From: Cryptoclostridium sp036644995
GTDB lineage: Bacteria > Bacillota > Dehalobacteriia > UBA7702
Reading direction: 5' to 3'
Length of the DNA: 64,000 bases
Assembly (NCBI GenBank): GCA_036644995.1
Contig: JAVXOZ010000005.1
Span: 44,423-108,422, forward strand
The first letter of the stretch is position 1. The number at the start of each line of letters is the position of its first letter. Below, piece after piece: positions 17,782 to 25,889 of the stretch. The notes under the pieces are model-generated. The model was given only the letters and a program-made list of their open reading frames with translations, was not told the origin of the DNA and searched no databases. The position numbers were made by a program, and so were the translations under genes.

Positions 17782-18616
17782 TTTGATTCCTCCTACGATA
17801 TAGTGACATTATAAAGCCAACTAAGGCAAATAAACCTAAAACTATTAAATTTACCACAACAATGCTGGCACCTGCAGGTAAAGATAGTCCAAAAGAAACC
17901 ACAATACCCCAGAAAAAACAGAAAATTGAAATTACCGCTGAGGAAATAACCACCAATTTAAAACCATGGAATACCCGCATAGATGAAAGTGCAGGAAAAA
18001 TTATTAAACTGGATATCAGCATGGTTCCCATAATACGCATACCCACCACTATAGTACAGGCGGTTAATAAGGCAATAAGCATATTGTAAACACCTGCCTT
18101 GGTGCCTGTGGCGGCTGCAAAGTTTTCATCAAAGGTTACGGCAAAAATTTTATTATAAAATACCACAAATAAGATAAATACCAAAGCTGAAAGACCAATG
18201 CTTAAATATACATCTTGGTTGTTCATGGCTAAAATACTGCCAAACATATAGCTATATATATCCACATTTAACCCACCGGACATAGAGGTAACAATAACCC
18301 CAATGGCAATGGCACTGCTGGAGATTAAGGCAATGGCGGCATCTCCTTTTATTTTGCTGTTTTCACTTAATCTTAAAAGCAAAATTGCTGCCACCATAAC
18401 AATGGGAATGGAAATATTTAAAGGTGCTACATTTAAAGCCAAAGCCACAGATAAAGCACCAAATCCCACATGAGCCAGTCCATCACCAATCATGGAATAT
18501 CTTTTTAAAACCAAGGTAACACCAAGGAGTGCAGCACAAACCGAAACCAAAGAACCTACAATCAGTGCCCTAACCAAAAAAGAATAGGAAAAAACTTGCT
18601 GTAATAATTCTAACAT
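17774..18616 (-). CDS. znuB: Zinc ABC transporter permease ZnuB
   Basis: About 280 aa, a metal ABC-3 family permease with eight or so TM helices. Typical stretches are KRYSMIGDGLAHVGFGALSV and GMRIMGTMLISSLIIFPAL. Start taken at the ATG at 18616 (MLELLQQVFS), which overlaps the znuC stop and has GGGAGGGG upstream. A longer frame to 18646 starts inside znuC. It partners ZnuC and ZnuA for zinc (or manganese) import. Confidence 0.93.
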   Translation of the reverse strand: MLELLQQVFSYSFLVRALIVGSLVSVCAALLGVTLVLKRYSMIGDGLAHVGFGALSVALALNVAPLNISIPIVMVAAILLLRLSENSKIKGDAAIALISSSAIAIGVIVTSMSGGLNVDIYSYMFGSILAMNNQDVYLSIGLSALVFILFVVFYNKIFAVTFDENFAAATGTKAGVYNMLIALLTACTIVVGMRIMGTMLISSLIIFPALSSMRVFHGFKLVVISSAVISIFCFFWGIVVSFGLSLPAGASIVVVNLIVLGLFALVGFIMSLYRRRNQNG

Positions 18617-19317
18617 TGGCATTCCCCTCCCAAAAATATACGGCAAATTTTAGAATGGGTATAGGTAGCGGTATCACCGAAAAACATTACTTTTTGATCC
18701 AAATGCAAAATTTTATTGCTGTGTTTTAAAGCACCCTCCATATCATGGGTAACCATGATAATAGCTATGTTTTGGGTTTTATTAATTTTTTCAATTATAT
18801 CATAAAATTCTCCGGTAATAACAGGGTCTAAGCCTGTAACAGGCTCATCAAGGAGCAATAATTTTTTAGTGGCGGATAAGGCACGAGCCAGCAAAACACG
18901 CTGCTGCTGGCCACCGGATAAATCACGGTAGCTTTTGTGTTTTAAAGCCGTTATGCCTAAAATTTCCATGTTATGGGCTGCCAGTTCTTTTTCTTTATGT
19001 GAATAAAAAGGTATGATGCCACGGCTGTTTAAAGTACCCGAAAGGCAAACCTCCCAAACCGAGGCAGGGAAGTCCTTTTGCACCACTGTTTGCTGTGGTA
19101 GGTAGCCAATTTCCGTGGATTTTAGCCCGTCACCATAAACTACTGCCCCGTTTTTTACCGGCAATAAGCCTAAAATTGTTTTTAAAAGTGTGCTTTTTCC
19201 CGAGCCGTTTGCCCCTAAAACCGAAAGAAAATCGCCTTTATCCACTTGAAAACTCACATCGTCCAATGCTAAAGTATTTTCATAACCCATGGTTATATTA
19301 TTACAGGAAAGGTACAT
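18610..19317 (-). CDS. znuC: Zinc ABC transporter ATPase ZnuC
   Basis: A 235-aa ABC ATPase: Walker A LGANGSGKST, Q-loop GYLPQQ, signature DLSGGQQQRVLLARAL, Walker B KLLLLDEPVTGLDP, H-loop MVTHDM. It ends in a Cys-containing GGECQC. The start ATG overlaps the stop of znuA (TAATG) and the end overlaps znuB. Metal specificity is inferred from ZnuA and the Fur-family regulator. Confidence 0.94.
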   Translation of the reverse strand: MYLSCNNITMGYENTLALDDVSFQVDKGDFLSVLGANGSGKSTLLKTILGLLPVKNGAVVYGDGLKSTEIGYLPQQTVVQKDFPASVWEVCLSGTLNSRGIIPFYSHKEKELAAHNMEILGITALKHKSYRDLSGGQQQRVLLARALSATKKLLLLDEPVTGLDPVITGEFYDIIEKINKTQNIAIIMVTHDMEGALKHSNKILHLDQKVMFFGDTATYTHSKICRIFLGGECQC

Positions 19318-20294
19318 TAATTTAATCCCTCTTTCAAATTTGCGGCATTTTGCTCCATTATTTGCAAATAGGAAATACCATCTTTTAATTCCGCTTCGGT
19401 AACATTATGGCAAGAATGCAGTAAAAGTAATTTTGCCCCTGTTTCCTCACCAATGCTTTGGGCAACGGTGGGGGTTCTTAATTCTTCATAAAATATAATG
19501 GGAATATTTTCTGTTTTTATTTCATCAATTAATTCAGATACTTTTTTGGCACTGGGTTCACCGCTATCGGAACAGGAATCATAGGCGGCATCATGCTCTA
19601 AGCCGTAATGGTCACAAAAATACAAAAAGGCAAATCTGCCGCCAAATATAATTTTATTTCTTTCACCTTCAGCGATTATGGTTTTAATTTCGTTATCCAA
19701 ATCACTTAGCTGGGCTTTATAGTTTTTGGCATTTTCCTGATAATATTCGGCATTTTCAGGGTCTTTTTCTCCAAATGCCTTGGCGATATTATCCACCATA
19801 ATCATGGCACGGGTGGGGTCTGTCCAAATATGAGGGTCTGCACTTTCTTCATGTACCGAGGTTTTTTCACCTTCATGTGCCTCATGGTTTGGGTGGGCAG
19901 GGTGATTTAAAAGGGGTATATCTTGGGAAACATCCACCACGGATAAGGAATCAGAAGAAACACCATCTATAATAGTGGCAGCCCAAGGCTCCATAACATC
20001 TCCTGTGTAGAGGAAAAAATCCGCTTCGTTAATGGTAACTATATCCCCTGGAGTAGGCTCATAGGAGTGGCTTTCCACCCCATTGGGCAATAGTTTTTCC
20101 ACATTTACCTTATCGCCACCCACTATTTTGGCAAAATCGTATTGAGGGAATAAAGTGGCTATGGCGGTTAACTTATGGTTTTGGTTTGCAGAATTTTGGT
20201 CATCTTCGGCGGTTTTGTTTTTTTCACTGCCGCAAGCCACTAAGCCCAAGGCTAAAACCAAGGTTAAGCCCAAAAGTATTATTTTATTTTTCAT
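19317..20294 (-). CDS. znuA: Zinc-binding lipoprotein ZnuA
   Basis: A 325-aa substrate-binding lipoprotein of the cluster A-I metal family. The signal peptide ends at a lipobox LVAC (Cys21). A His/Glu-rich loop, NHPAHPNHEAHEGEKTSVHE, typical of zinc-specific members, precedes DPHIWTDPTRA, which provides one of the metal ligands. The other ligands are near GVESHSYEPTPGD and HSCHNVTEAEL. It captures Zn outside the cell for ZnuBC. The start overlaps the end of the regulator gene by 11 nt. Confidence 0.94.
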   Translation of the reverse strand: MKNKIILLGLTLVLALGLVACGSEKNKTAEDDQNSANQNHKLTAIATLFPQYDFAKIVGGDKVNVEKLLPNGVESHSYEPTPGDIVTINEADFFLYTGDVMEPWAATIIDGVSSDSLSVVDVSQDIPLLNHPAHPNHEAHEGEKTSVHEESADPHIWTDPTRAMIMVDNIAKAFGEKDPENAEYYQENAKNYKAQLSDLDNEIKTIIAEGERNKIIFGGRFAFLYFCDHYGLEHDAAYDSCSDSGEPSAKKVSELIDEIKTENIPIIFYEELRTPTVAQSIGEETGAKLLLLHSCHNVTEAELKDGISYLQIMEQNAANLKEGLN

Positions 20295-20712
20295 TGTTTT
20301 GCTCCTTAATACAATCTTGGCAATATCCGTAAAAAACTGTTTTTGATGAATCTATGGTAAAGCCATATTTTTCTTGGATTTCGCAATTTGCAGCAGCTAA
20401 AATTGGGGATTCCACATGAAAAAGTTGGTGGCAGCCACTGCATTTTAAGTGAAAATGTTCCTTGCAGATAGGGTTATCCCCACAGTATTGAAAACAAGCG
20501 GGGTAGCCTTCCTGGGTGATGTATTTTCGCACAATCCCCTCGTTAACCAAAACATCCATATATCTGTAAATTGTAGATTTGCCAATAGGTGTGCTTTCAT
20601 CTTTAAAAGCTTCGGTTATATCATCCACGGTAATATGGTTATCTTGATTTTTCAGCAAAAAATCCATTATTCTATCTCGCTGTTTGGTATTGTAACGGCT
20701 TAATTTTTCCAT
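20284..20712 (-). CDS. Fur-family zinc regulator (Zur-like)
   Basis: A 142-aa Fur-fold repressor: winged-helix N-terminal half (YNTKQRDRIMDFLLKN, STIYRYMDVLVNEGIVRKY), then the dimerisation domain with the structural zinc pairs CSGC and CQDC and metal ligands in HFHLKCSGCHQLFHVE. First gene of the fur-znuA-znuC-znuB-DUF896 run, so zinc is the likely signal and Zur the best assignment; PerR- or Fur-type specificity cannot be excluded by sequence alone. Its promoter region contains a palindrome likely to be the operator. Confidence 0.88.
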   Translation of the reverse strand: MEKLSRYNTKQRDRIMDFLLKNQDNHITVDDITEAFKDESTPIGKSTIYRYMDVLVNEGIVRKYITQEGYPACFQYCGDNPICKEHFHLKCSGCHQLFHVESPILAAANCEIQEKYGFTIDSSKTVFYGYCQDCIKEQNNEK

Positions 20713-20750
20713 TGTTTACTCCTATTTAACTGAATTTGAAACCAGTTCCC

Positions 20751-20802
20751 ATTTTAAACCTAAATAAAGTCAATGTCAATATGAAATTGGGTTTCAATTT
20801 CA
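20751..20802 (-). promoter_or_regulatory. Promoter and Fur/Zur-type operator of the znu operon
   Basis: On the minus strand TTGACA (20779-20774) and TAAAAT (20756-20751) are separated by 17 nt. Immediately upstream lies a perfect 8-bp palindrome with 5-nt spacer, TGAAATTG..CAATTTCA (20782-20802). A related TTGAAACC block in the opposite orientation is at 20736-20743, downstream of the -10. This fits an autoregulated Fur-family promoter, but the exact binding sequence is inferred. Confidence 0.65.
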
Positions 20803-20908
20803 ATTTATTAAAATAATTTAAAATAACACAATTAAAAATTTCCCAAAAACACCATTGTTAAATATAAAAAACAACCGCAATTTTATTACCGAAGATAAAC
20901 AGCAAATA

Positions 20909-21082
20909 GATTACAAACTTACCTAACACAGGAGATTACAAACTTACCTAACGCAGGAGATTACAAACTTATCTAACGCAACAGATTGAAAACTTACCTA
21001 ACACAGGAGATTGCAAATTATCGAACGCAACAGATTGAAAACTTAGCCAACGCAGTATTTTACTAAATTAGCCAAGGCAGGA
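20909..21082. repeat. Seven tandem 25-nt repeats
   Basis: Units start at 20909, 20934, 20959, 20984, 21009, 21033 and 21058, so the period is 25 nt with one 24-nt unit. A typical unit reads GATTACAAACTTACCTAACG then CAGGA; later copies drift (GATTGAAAACTTAGCC). There is no ORF of interest and no spacer sequence. Confidence 0.92.
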
Positions 21083-21243
21083 AATTACTAAGGAGCAAAA
21101 TCTATTTTAACCTACCGAAACCAAAACAAACTTTATCTAAAAAAGGCATATATATCTGGAATATCTGGAATATCTGGATATATATACATTAAAATTAAAA
21201 TATATACCAATCTAAGCCAAATGCAACACCCTACCAAAAAGAT

Positions 21244-21274
21244 AAAAAACACCGCCAAAAAAGCGGTGTTTTTT
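21244..21274. terminator. Bidirectional terminator
   Basis: AAAAACACCGC / GCGGTGTTTTT stem around a 7-nt A-rich loop, with T-runs on both strands. It probably ends the minus-strand transcript of the three membrane-protein genes, 360 nt past the last stop and beyond the C/A-rich array. Confidence 0.75.
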
Positions 21275-21393
21275 ACTATCAACACATATTTATTTATACT
21301 AAATATTATAAATTACATGATATTAACCGAGGATTTTTGTTTACATTGGCTTGATAATCATTTTAGAAACAGCCTTAATAATAAACCAAATTA

Positions 21394-21630
21394 CCGCAAA
21401 CAAGCCGCAACTCAGCAAACAAAACACTACGTTAAAGTTGGGTTTAGGGTTTAGGCTACTACTGTGCAAACAAACCACAACTCACCAAACAAGCCGCAAC
21501 TCAGCAAACAAACCACTACTCCGCAAACAAAACACTACGTTAAAGTTGGGTTTAGGGTGTAGGCTACTACTGTGCAAACAAACCGCATTACATCAAACAA
21601 GCCACAACACATCAAATAAACCAAATTACA
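21394..21630. repeat. C/A-rich array with a 62-nt direct repeat
   Basis: Many CAAACAAACC / CAAACAAGCC blocks. Inside are two 62-nt copies, 21415-21476 and 21523-21584, identical except one base and 108 nt apart. They contain ACACTACGTTAAAGTTGGG and GGCTACTACTGTGCAAACA. The G/T-rich centre (GGGTTTAGGG) differs in style from the C/A-rich flanks. The array lies just past the stop of the 21634 gene, and an ORF across it is not credible. Confidence 0.88.
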
Positions 21631-21633
21631 GTA

Positions 21634-22281
21634 TCAGCTGCGAATTTTTTCGGTAATACACGGCACAGCACTGGTTATGCCGTCCCCGGTGTTGGGTTTA
21701 GATATGGAATGGCAAAAATCCGCCACAAATAAGGTTACCAAAATAAGGCACAAAGCTATTTCCATTTTAGGATTAATTTTGTGATACAGGTCATCAAAAA
21801 GCGGTGCCACAATATAAATAATGGCACAGCCGCCAACCCCAAAAAACACCGTTCCTTCCAAGCATATACGCCCATTAAGGTTTAAAAGATAGCCGCTGTA
21901 ATCCCACCATTTAATATTGTAAAAGGATTCCATAAAATAGCTGGTAAAATACTCCACAGTGGCACAAAGTATCATAATTAAGAAAAAGGTGAGCACGGGT
22001 TTATCTATCCATTTTCTTAAAAGTAAAATCATTAAAACCCCACCTGAACCATAAATAGGCAGCCATGGGCCAAGCAAAAAACCACGGTTAATAAAAGTAC
22101 CTTCAGTAAAATAGAACAACCCAACTTCCCAACACCAACCAATAAAGGCAAAGGAAAAGAATAATAATATCAGTGATTTTATTGAATATTTTTTATGGTA
22201 ATCAAATTTAGGGAATTTTTTAGGCTTAACTTCAGCAATGGGATATAATTCCACAGGGTATTGCTCTATACATTGCTCCAT
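21634..22281 (-). CDS. ABC_trans_CmpB (type IV ABC-transporter-like) membrane protein
   Basis: 215 aa with about five TM segments. The conserved core FIGWCWEVGLFYFTEGTFIN then RGFLLGPWLPIYGSGGV is characteristic of the putative ABC-transporter type IV family (PF06541). Members are usually 150-250 aa and of unknown function. It is the last gene of a three-gene minus-strand group with a DUF975 protein and a GDPD membrane protein, spacing 20-25 nt. Function cannot be said. Confidence 0.8.
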   Translation of the reverse strand: MEQCIEQYPVELYPIAEVKPKKFPKFDYHKKYSIKSLILLFFSFAFIGWCWEVGLFYFTEGTFINRGFLLGPWLPIYGSGGVLMILLLRKWIDKPVLTFFLIMILCATVEYFTSYFMESFYNIKWWDYSGYLLNLNGRICLEGTVFFGVGGCAIIYIVAPLFDDLYHKINPKMEIALCLILVTLFVADFCHSISKPNTGDGITSAVPCITEKIRS

Positions 22282-22301
22282 AATATGTAATTTTCCTTCC
22301 T

Positions 22302-23270
22302 TTAATTATCCGCTTTTATGGCTTTAAGCTCATCAGCAGTGGGCAGTGCAGTAAGATATGGGTCGTTAAAATTATTGCTATATTCATAATTTTCAGCTAT
22401 TGCAATTTGGCGTAAAGCTATATATAGCTCGGCTTGGGTAGCAGCCACATAGGAATTTACAAAAAACAAACCAACAATACCGGAAGTTAAAATTTCCAAA
22501 CAAGTCCAACCAATAAAAGACATATCTAAAACAAAAGCCTGCCATTTATTGCCATCCATCATTTTACGGGAAAGTGCAAAAGCCTCTTTCTTGCTGACCA
22601 AAGGATTTTCCGCCACGATAAAAGGAACCATTTTGTAAGAATAAAATTTAATGCACACCCCAACCACAGTAAGTGACCAAAGCCCTAAATACAAATCTCT
22701 AAAAAACAATATTTTAGCGGGATTCCAAATTTTTCTGATTTTATATAGATAAAGTATCCTGCTTATTCGGGTTTTACAGTATTTGCGATTTTCTAAAAAG
22801 AACCTGCACTCACCCACTTTTAGGATATTGCAAATAAACAATATAAAAGCTATGTTTAATAAAGCACCAATCAAAATAGTAATTCCCACCCCAATTCTAT
22901 CATTAAAAACTGCCTGATTAATGGAATTTAAAATGCCAAATATAAAAGACTTGGATTGGGTAATATTATTAAAAGCCGTGCCCAAAAATCCCTTGGTGCT
23001 TTCAATGGTTTTATGATAAAAAACATTATCCGAAATATTAACAAATTTATCTAAATAATTGTTAACAATTTCCGAATTTGTTGTGGGCTTTTGCTCCACC
23101 ACTACGCTATGGGGCAATTCATCACCTGTGTCATATTGGTGAATTAAAATAGTAGACATGGGATACCTGCCTATTAAAATTGCCAAAATAAAACACACCG
23201 CAATGGCATACCAATAGTTCTTTTTTATTGCGGTTTTTGCATTTTGCTTTAATTCTTTTCTAATCCACAT
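22302..23270 (-). CDS. DUF975 family membrane protein
   Basis: About 322 aa. The N terminus MWIRKELKQNAKTAIKKNYW is the usual opening of DUF975 proteins, followed by four to six TM segments. The segment ENPLVSKKEAFALSRKMMDG before the last helices is also family-like. Start chosen at the ATG at 23270 (GGGGGA 11 nt upstream); a TTG six bases earlier is possible. Function unknown. Middle gene of the cluster between the GDPD and CmpB-type genes. Confidence 0.8.
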   Translation of the reverse strand: MWIRKELKQNAKTAIKKNYWYAIAVCFILAILIGRYPMSTILIHQYDTGDELPHSVVVEQKPTTNSEIVNNYLDKFVNISDNVFYHKTIESTKGFLGTAFNNITQSKSFIFGILNSINQAVFNDRIGVGITILIGALLNIAFILFICNILKVGECRFFLENRKYCKTRISRILYLYKIRKIWNPAKILFFRDLYLGLWSLTVVGVCIKFYSYKMVPFIVAENPLVSKKEAFALSRKMMDGNKWQAFVLDMSFIGWTCLEILTSGIVGLFFVNSYVAATQAELYIALRQIAIAENYEYSNNFNDPYLTALPTADELKAIKADN

Positions 23271-23294
23271 ACCCAATGTTTTCCCCCTTATTTA

Positions 23295-25124
23295 TTACGA
23301 TTTTTTCGGTAAAAAATAATTTATAATAAAAGCAACACCATCATTAACACCATCGCCATAAATCATTTCTCTGGCAACTACCGGGTTATCCGTTACTATG
23401 CTATCCACCCCTAAATCAATTATTTTCCTCATATTTTCTTCATTATTTACTGTCCAAGCGTAAAGGTCTTTACCTTCTGCGTGAACATTTTTCACCATTT
23501 CCGGTGTGATAAATGAAGATTCAATGCTAAAGCCATCGGCAAATTCCATCTGTGAAATGCCACCGTATGCCACAGCCATAAGGAAAACCGTTTTAATATT
23601 CGGGTCTATTTTTTTAACATTTTCCAAGGCAGGGGCATTAAGGGAAGAAACCACGCAATCCCTTTTAAAATTATTATCATTGATAATATCTATAACCATT
23701 TGTTCATAATTAGTTTCGTTGCCATTGGGTTTTAACTCAATATTCAGCTTAATTTTGCCTTTACACGCTTTTATTACTTCATCCAATGTAGATATACGCA
23801 CATAATCAAATTTTGGGTCAAACCAACTGCCCACATCTATTTCTTGGAGTTCATCATAGTTAATATCCCAGATATTGATATCCTTACCGGAAATTCGCTT
23901 TAAATTATCATCGTGCATCACAACTATAATCCCATCTTTGGTTTGATGAACATCTAATTCCGCATAATCTGCCAAATTTTTAATGGCACTTTTAAAGGCA
24001 GGCATGGTATTTTCCGGAGCCTTAACAGAATCCCCTCTATGGGCAGTGATTTCAGGATGATTTAATAATTGCACATTTGAGCTTATATGGTTTAAAGTGG
24101 CAATGCCAATATAAGCACCGTTAATAGCAACGGCAACCACCACCAAGATAATGGCAAATTTTGTTTTTAAAGGTTTTTTACCGGGAGGTACAGGCACATT
24201 ATAAGGTGCAATATTTTCACCCATTTGTTCTTTGCGATAATAAAAAACCGAGCTGATATAGGCAAAGACAATGGGCACAGAAAATAAACCCCCCACCGCT
24301 GTTATAATGGCTAATACTATACTTGCCACTGTTAAAGCGGCAGAATATGCCACATGAGCACTGCAAAAAATCTTAACACCGAGAATTATTAATCCCAAGC
24401 AAATTACCGAGAATAAAAACAGCAATAAAGCAATGGCAATATTCCAGATAAAAAGACCCAAAACCGAGGATATATAGTGACCTTTTATCAATTTAACGCT
24501 ATCTTTACGTGCTTGGCTAAAATTATCCGATTCCAAAGTGAAATAATGTATGCTAAAAATCCAGCGTATGGCAAGGAGTATAAGCCCAAACATTAATAAA
24601 GTAAATAAACTCAGCAATAAAGCATTGGCAACAATAAAATCCATAATAAATTCAGGGATAGCAAGCCCTGAAATAAACCCAGAAACCAGTGTAAAATTAG
24701 TTATGGGAATAATAAACACCACAAAAACAATTAAAAGCCAATTTTTCTTTTGAAAAAATTTCTTGGCGGAATAATAGCCAATGCGAAACATTTCTCTGGC
24801 GGATATTTTTATATTGTAAAAAGAACCGTGAAAACATTGTATTATCGCCGTCATTTCTATAAGGGTAAAAAAGGTTATTCCTATAAAAATAACAATTATA
24901 AATAATATAGTAATAGGGTCGGTTAAAAAATCCGGTAAATTTTTATTGGATAAATAGCTTAATCCCGATATTTTTAAGGAAAGATTAAATAGCCCTACCA
25001 AAAGCGGAGTAAATATGGTAATTGTAAATAATTTATACAATAATTCAAAAATCAACAGTGCTTTAAAATTTGTTTTTAACAAGCCCAAAGCATACTTAAA
25101 CTCCTGCAAATTCCCCACCCCCAA
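23295..25124 (-). CDS. Membrane-anchored glycerophosphodiester phosphodiesterase
   Basis: 609 aa. Residues 1-330 form a polytopic membrane domain (GPDPase_memb type). Residues ~345-600 are a GDPD domain with catalytic motif EITAHRGDSVKAPENTMPAF, metal ligands ELDVHQTKDG and the second catalytic His in VVMHDD. It would hydrolyse glycerophosphodiesters or related lipid or teichoic-acid derivatives. The start is uncertain: the frame opens at a TTG (25124), with GTG and TTG alternatives within 20 nt and G-rich runs serving as ribosome site. First gene of the three-gene membrane group. Confidence 0.85.
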   Translation of the reverse strand: MGVGNLQEFKYALGLLKTNFKALLIFELLYKLFTITIFTPLLVGLFNLSLKISGLSYLSNKNLPDFLTDPITILFIIVIFIGITFFTLIEMTAIIQCFHGSFYNIKISAREMFRIGYYSAKKFFQKKNWLLIVFVVFIIPITNFTLVSGFISGLAIPEFIMDFIVANALLLSLFTLLMFGLILLAIRWIFSIHYFTLESDNFSQARKDSVKLIKGHYISSVLGLFIWNIAIALLLFLFSVICLGLIILGVKIFCSAHVAYSAALTVASIVLAIITAVGGLFSVPIVFAYISSVFYYRKEQMGENIAPYNVPVPPGKKPLKTKFAIILVVVAVAINGAYIGIATLNHISSNVQLLNHPEITAHRGDSVKAPENTMPAFKSAIKNLADYAELDVHQTKDGIIVVMHDDNLKRISGKDINIWDINYDELQEIDVGSWFDPKFDYVRISTLDEVIKACKGKIKLNIELKPNGNETNYEQMVIDIINDNNFKRDCVVSSLNAPALENVKKIDPNIKTVFLMAVAYGGISQMEFADGFSIESSFITPEMVKNVHAEGKDLYAWTVNNEENMRKIIDLGVDSIVTDNPVVAREMIYGDGVNDGVAFIINYFLPKKS

Positions 25125-25370
25125 ATATAAAAATACATCAATAGTATAACATTTTGTCCACTTAAAATAAACAGTATTTTAAAAAAGTTTACATAATTTT
25201 ACATAATTTTTTTATTTAATACTATTTATGACTTTTATTTCTATTAATTTTAATTTGCCATTATTTTAACTTTAATTTATATTTAAGGTAATAGTTAAGG
25301 ATATAGACTAAATATTTTTGGGACAAGGAGTTAAAATATCCGAAAAACTGCAATTTTAGGGCAAAAAAAA

Positions 25371-25571
25371 CAGCGGTATAAACCGCTGGCAGATTGTTAA
25401 AAAACATAGTTTTTTGGCAAGATGTTAGGCTGTTAAGAAAGACTTAGATTCGGTAAAACTCCCTGAACAGCGGCTGTGCAGTGTACCTAAATGTACATAA
25501 GCAGTCGATGAGAAGGGATTTTGCCGAATATCAGACTTTATCAACAGCCTAAACAGCGGTATAAGCCGCCG
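25371..25571. other. Hairpin-bracketed structured element, copy A
   Basis: A ~200-nt non-coding segment. Left bracket: perfect 7-bp hairpin CAGCGGTATAAACCGCTG (25371-25388) next to an A8 run, a good minus-strand terminator. Right bracket: near-copy CAGCGGTATAAGCCGCCG (25554-25571) without a T-run. Between them is a long imperfect inverted repeat: GGCTGTTAAGAAAGACTTA (25429-25447) and ATTCGGTAAAA on one side, TTTTGCCGAATATCAGACTTT (25519-25539, last base omitted is T) and AACAGCC (25543-25549) on the other. A related element at 37.8 kb has the same layout but different bracket sequences. It lies between sstT and the GDPD gene. Nature unknown. Confidence 0.75.
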
Positions 25572-25574
25572 AGG

Positions 25575-25745
25575 TGTTTGGGGTTTTGGCTGTGAGATGG
25601 GGTTTAGCTGTGAGATGGGTTTTATCTACAAAATGGGGGTTTAGCTGCGAGATGGGGTTTAGCTGTGAGATGGGTTTTATCTACAAAATGGGGTTTGGTT
25701 GCAAGATACCATTTATCTACAAATAATGGGTTTTGGATAAAGGTT
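25575..25745. repeat. G/T-rich ~18-nt degenerate repeats
   Basis: Repeated blocks of GGTTTAGCTGTGAGATGG and GGTTTTATCTACAAAATGG, alternating, with a larger 55-nt step (copies at 25601 and 25656). Lies between the sstT terminator and element A. Confidence 0.85.
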
Positions 25746-25843
25746 GAAAACATCTAAACACCCAAAGTAAGAACTTCTTCTGTATTTAGATATAAAAGTT
25801 CCAAGTTTGGTTTTAGCTGTTCTCAGCCTTAATCCACAGCCGC

Positions 25844-25874
25844 AAAAGCTTTTACGCAATTAGTAAAAGCTTTT
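25844..25874. terminator. Terminator after sstT
   Basis: A 12-bp stem AAAAGCTTTTAC / GTAAAAGCTTTT, 7-nt loop, ending 15 nt beyond the sstT stop. U-rich on both strands. Confidence 0.75.
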
Positions 25875-25889
25875 TTCATTTTATATTTA

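Noticed and set aside
21437..21455. Telomere-like GGGTTTAGGGTTTAGG
   Set aside because: Only two units inside a bacterial low-complexity array; coincidence of a G/T-rich repeat.
21351..21656. 101-aa plus-strand ORF across the C/A-rich array
   Set aside because: Translation is just the repeat (KQNTTLKLGLG twice), no ribosome site, and it overlaps the real minus-strand gene end.
25371..25571. Insertion sequence at 25.4 kb
   Set aside because: No transposase ORF; the length and internal pairing suit a non-coding structured element better.
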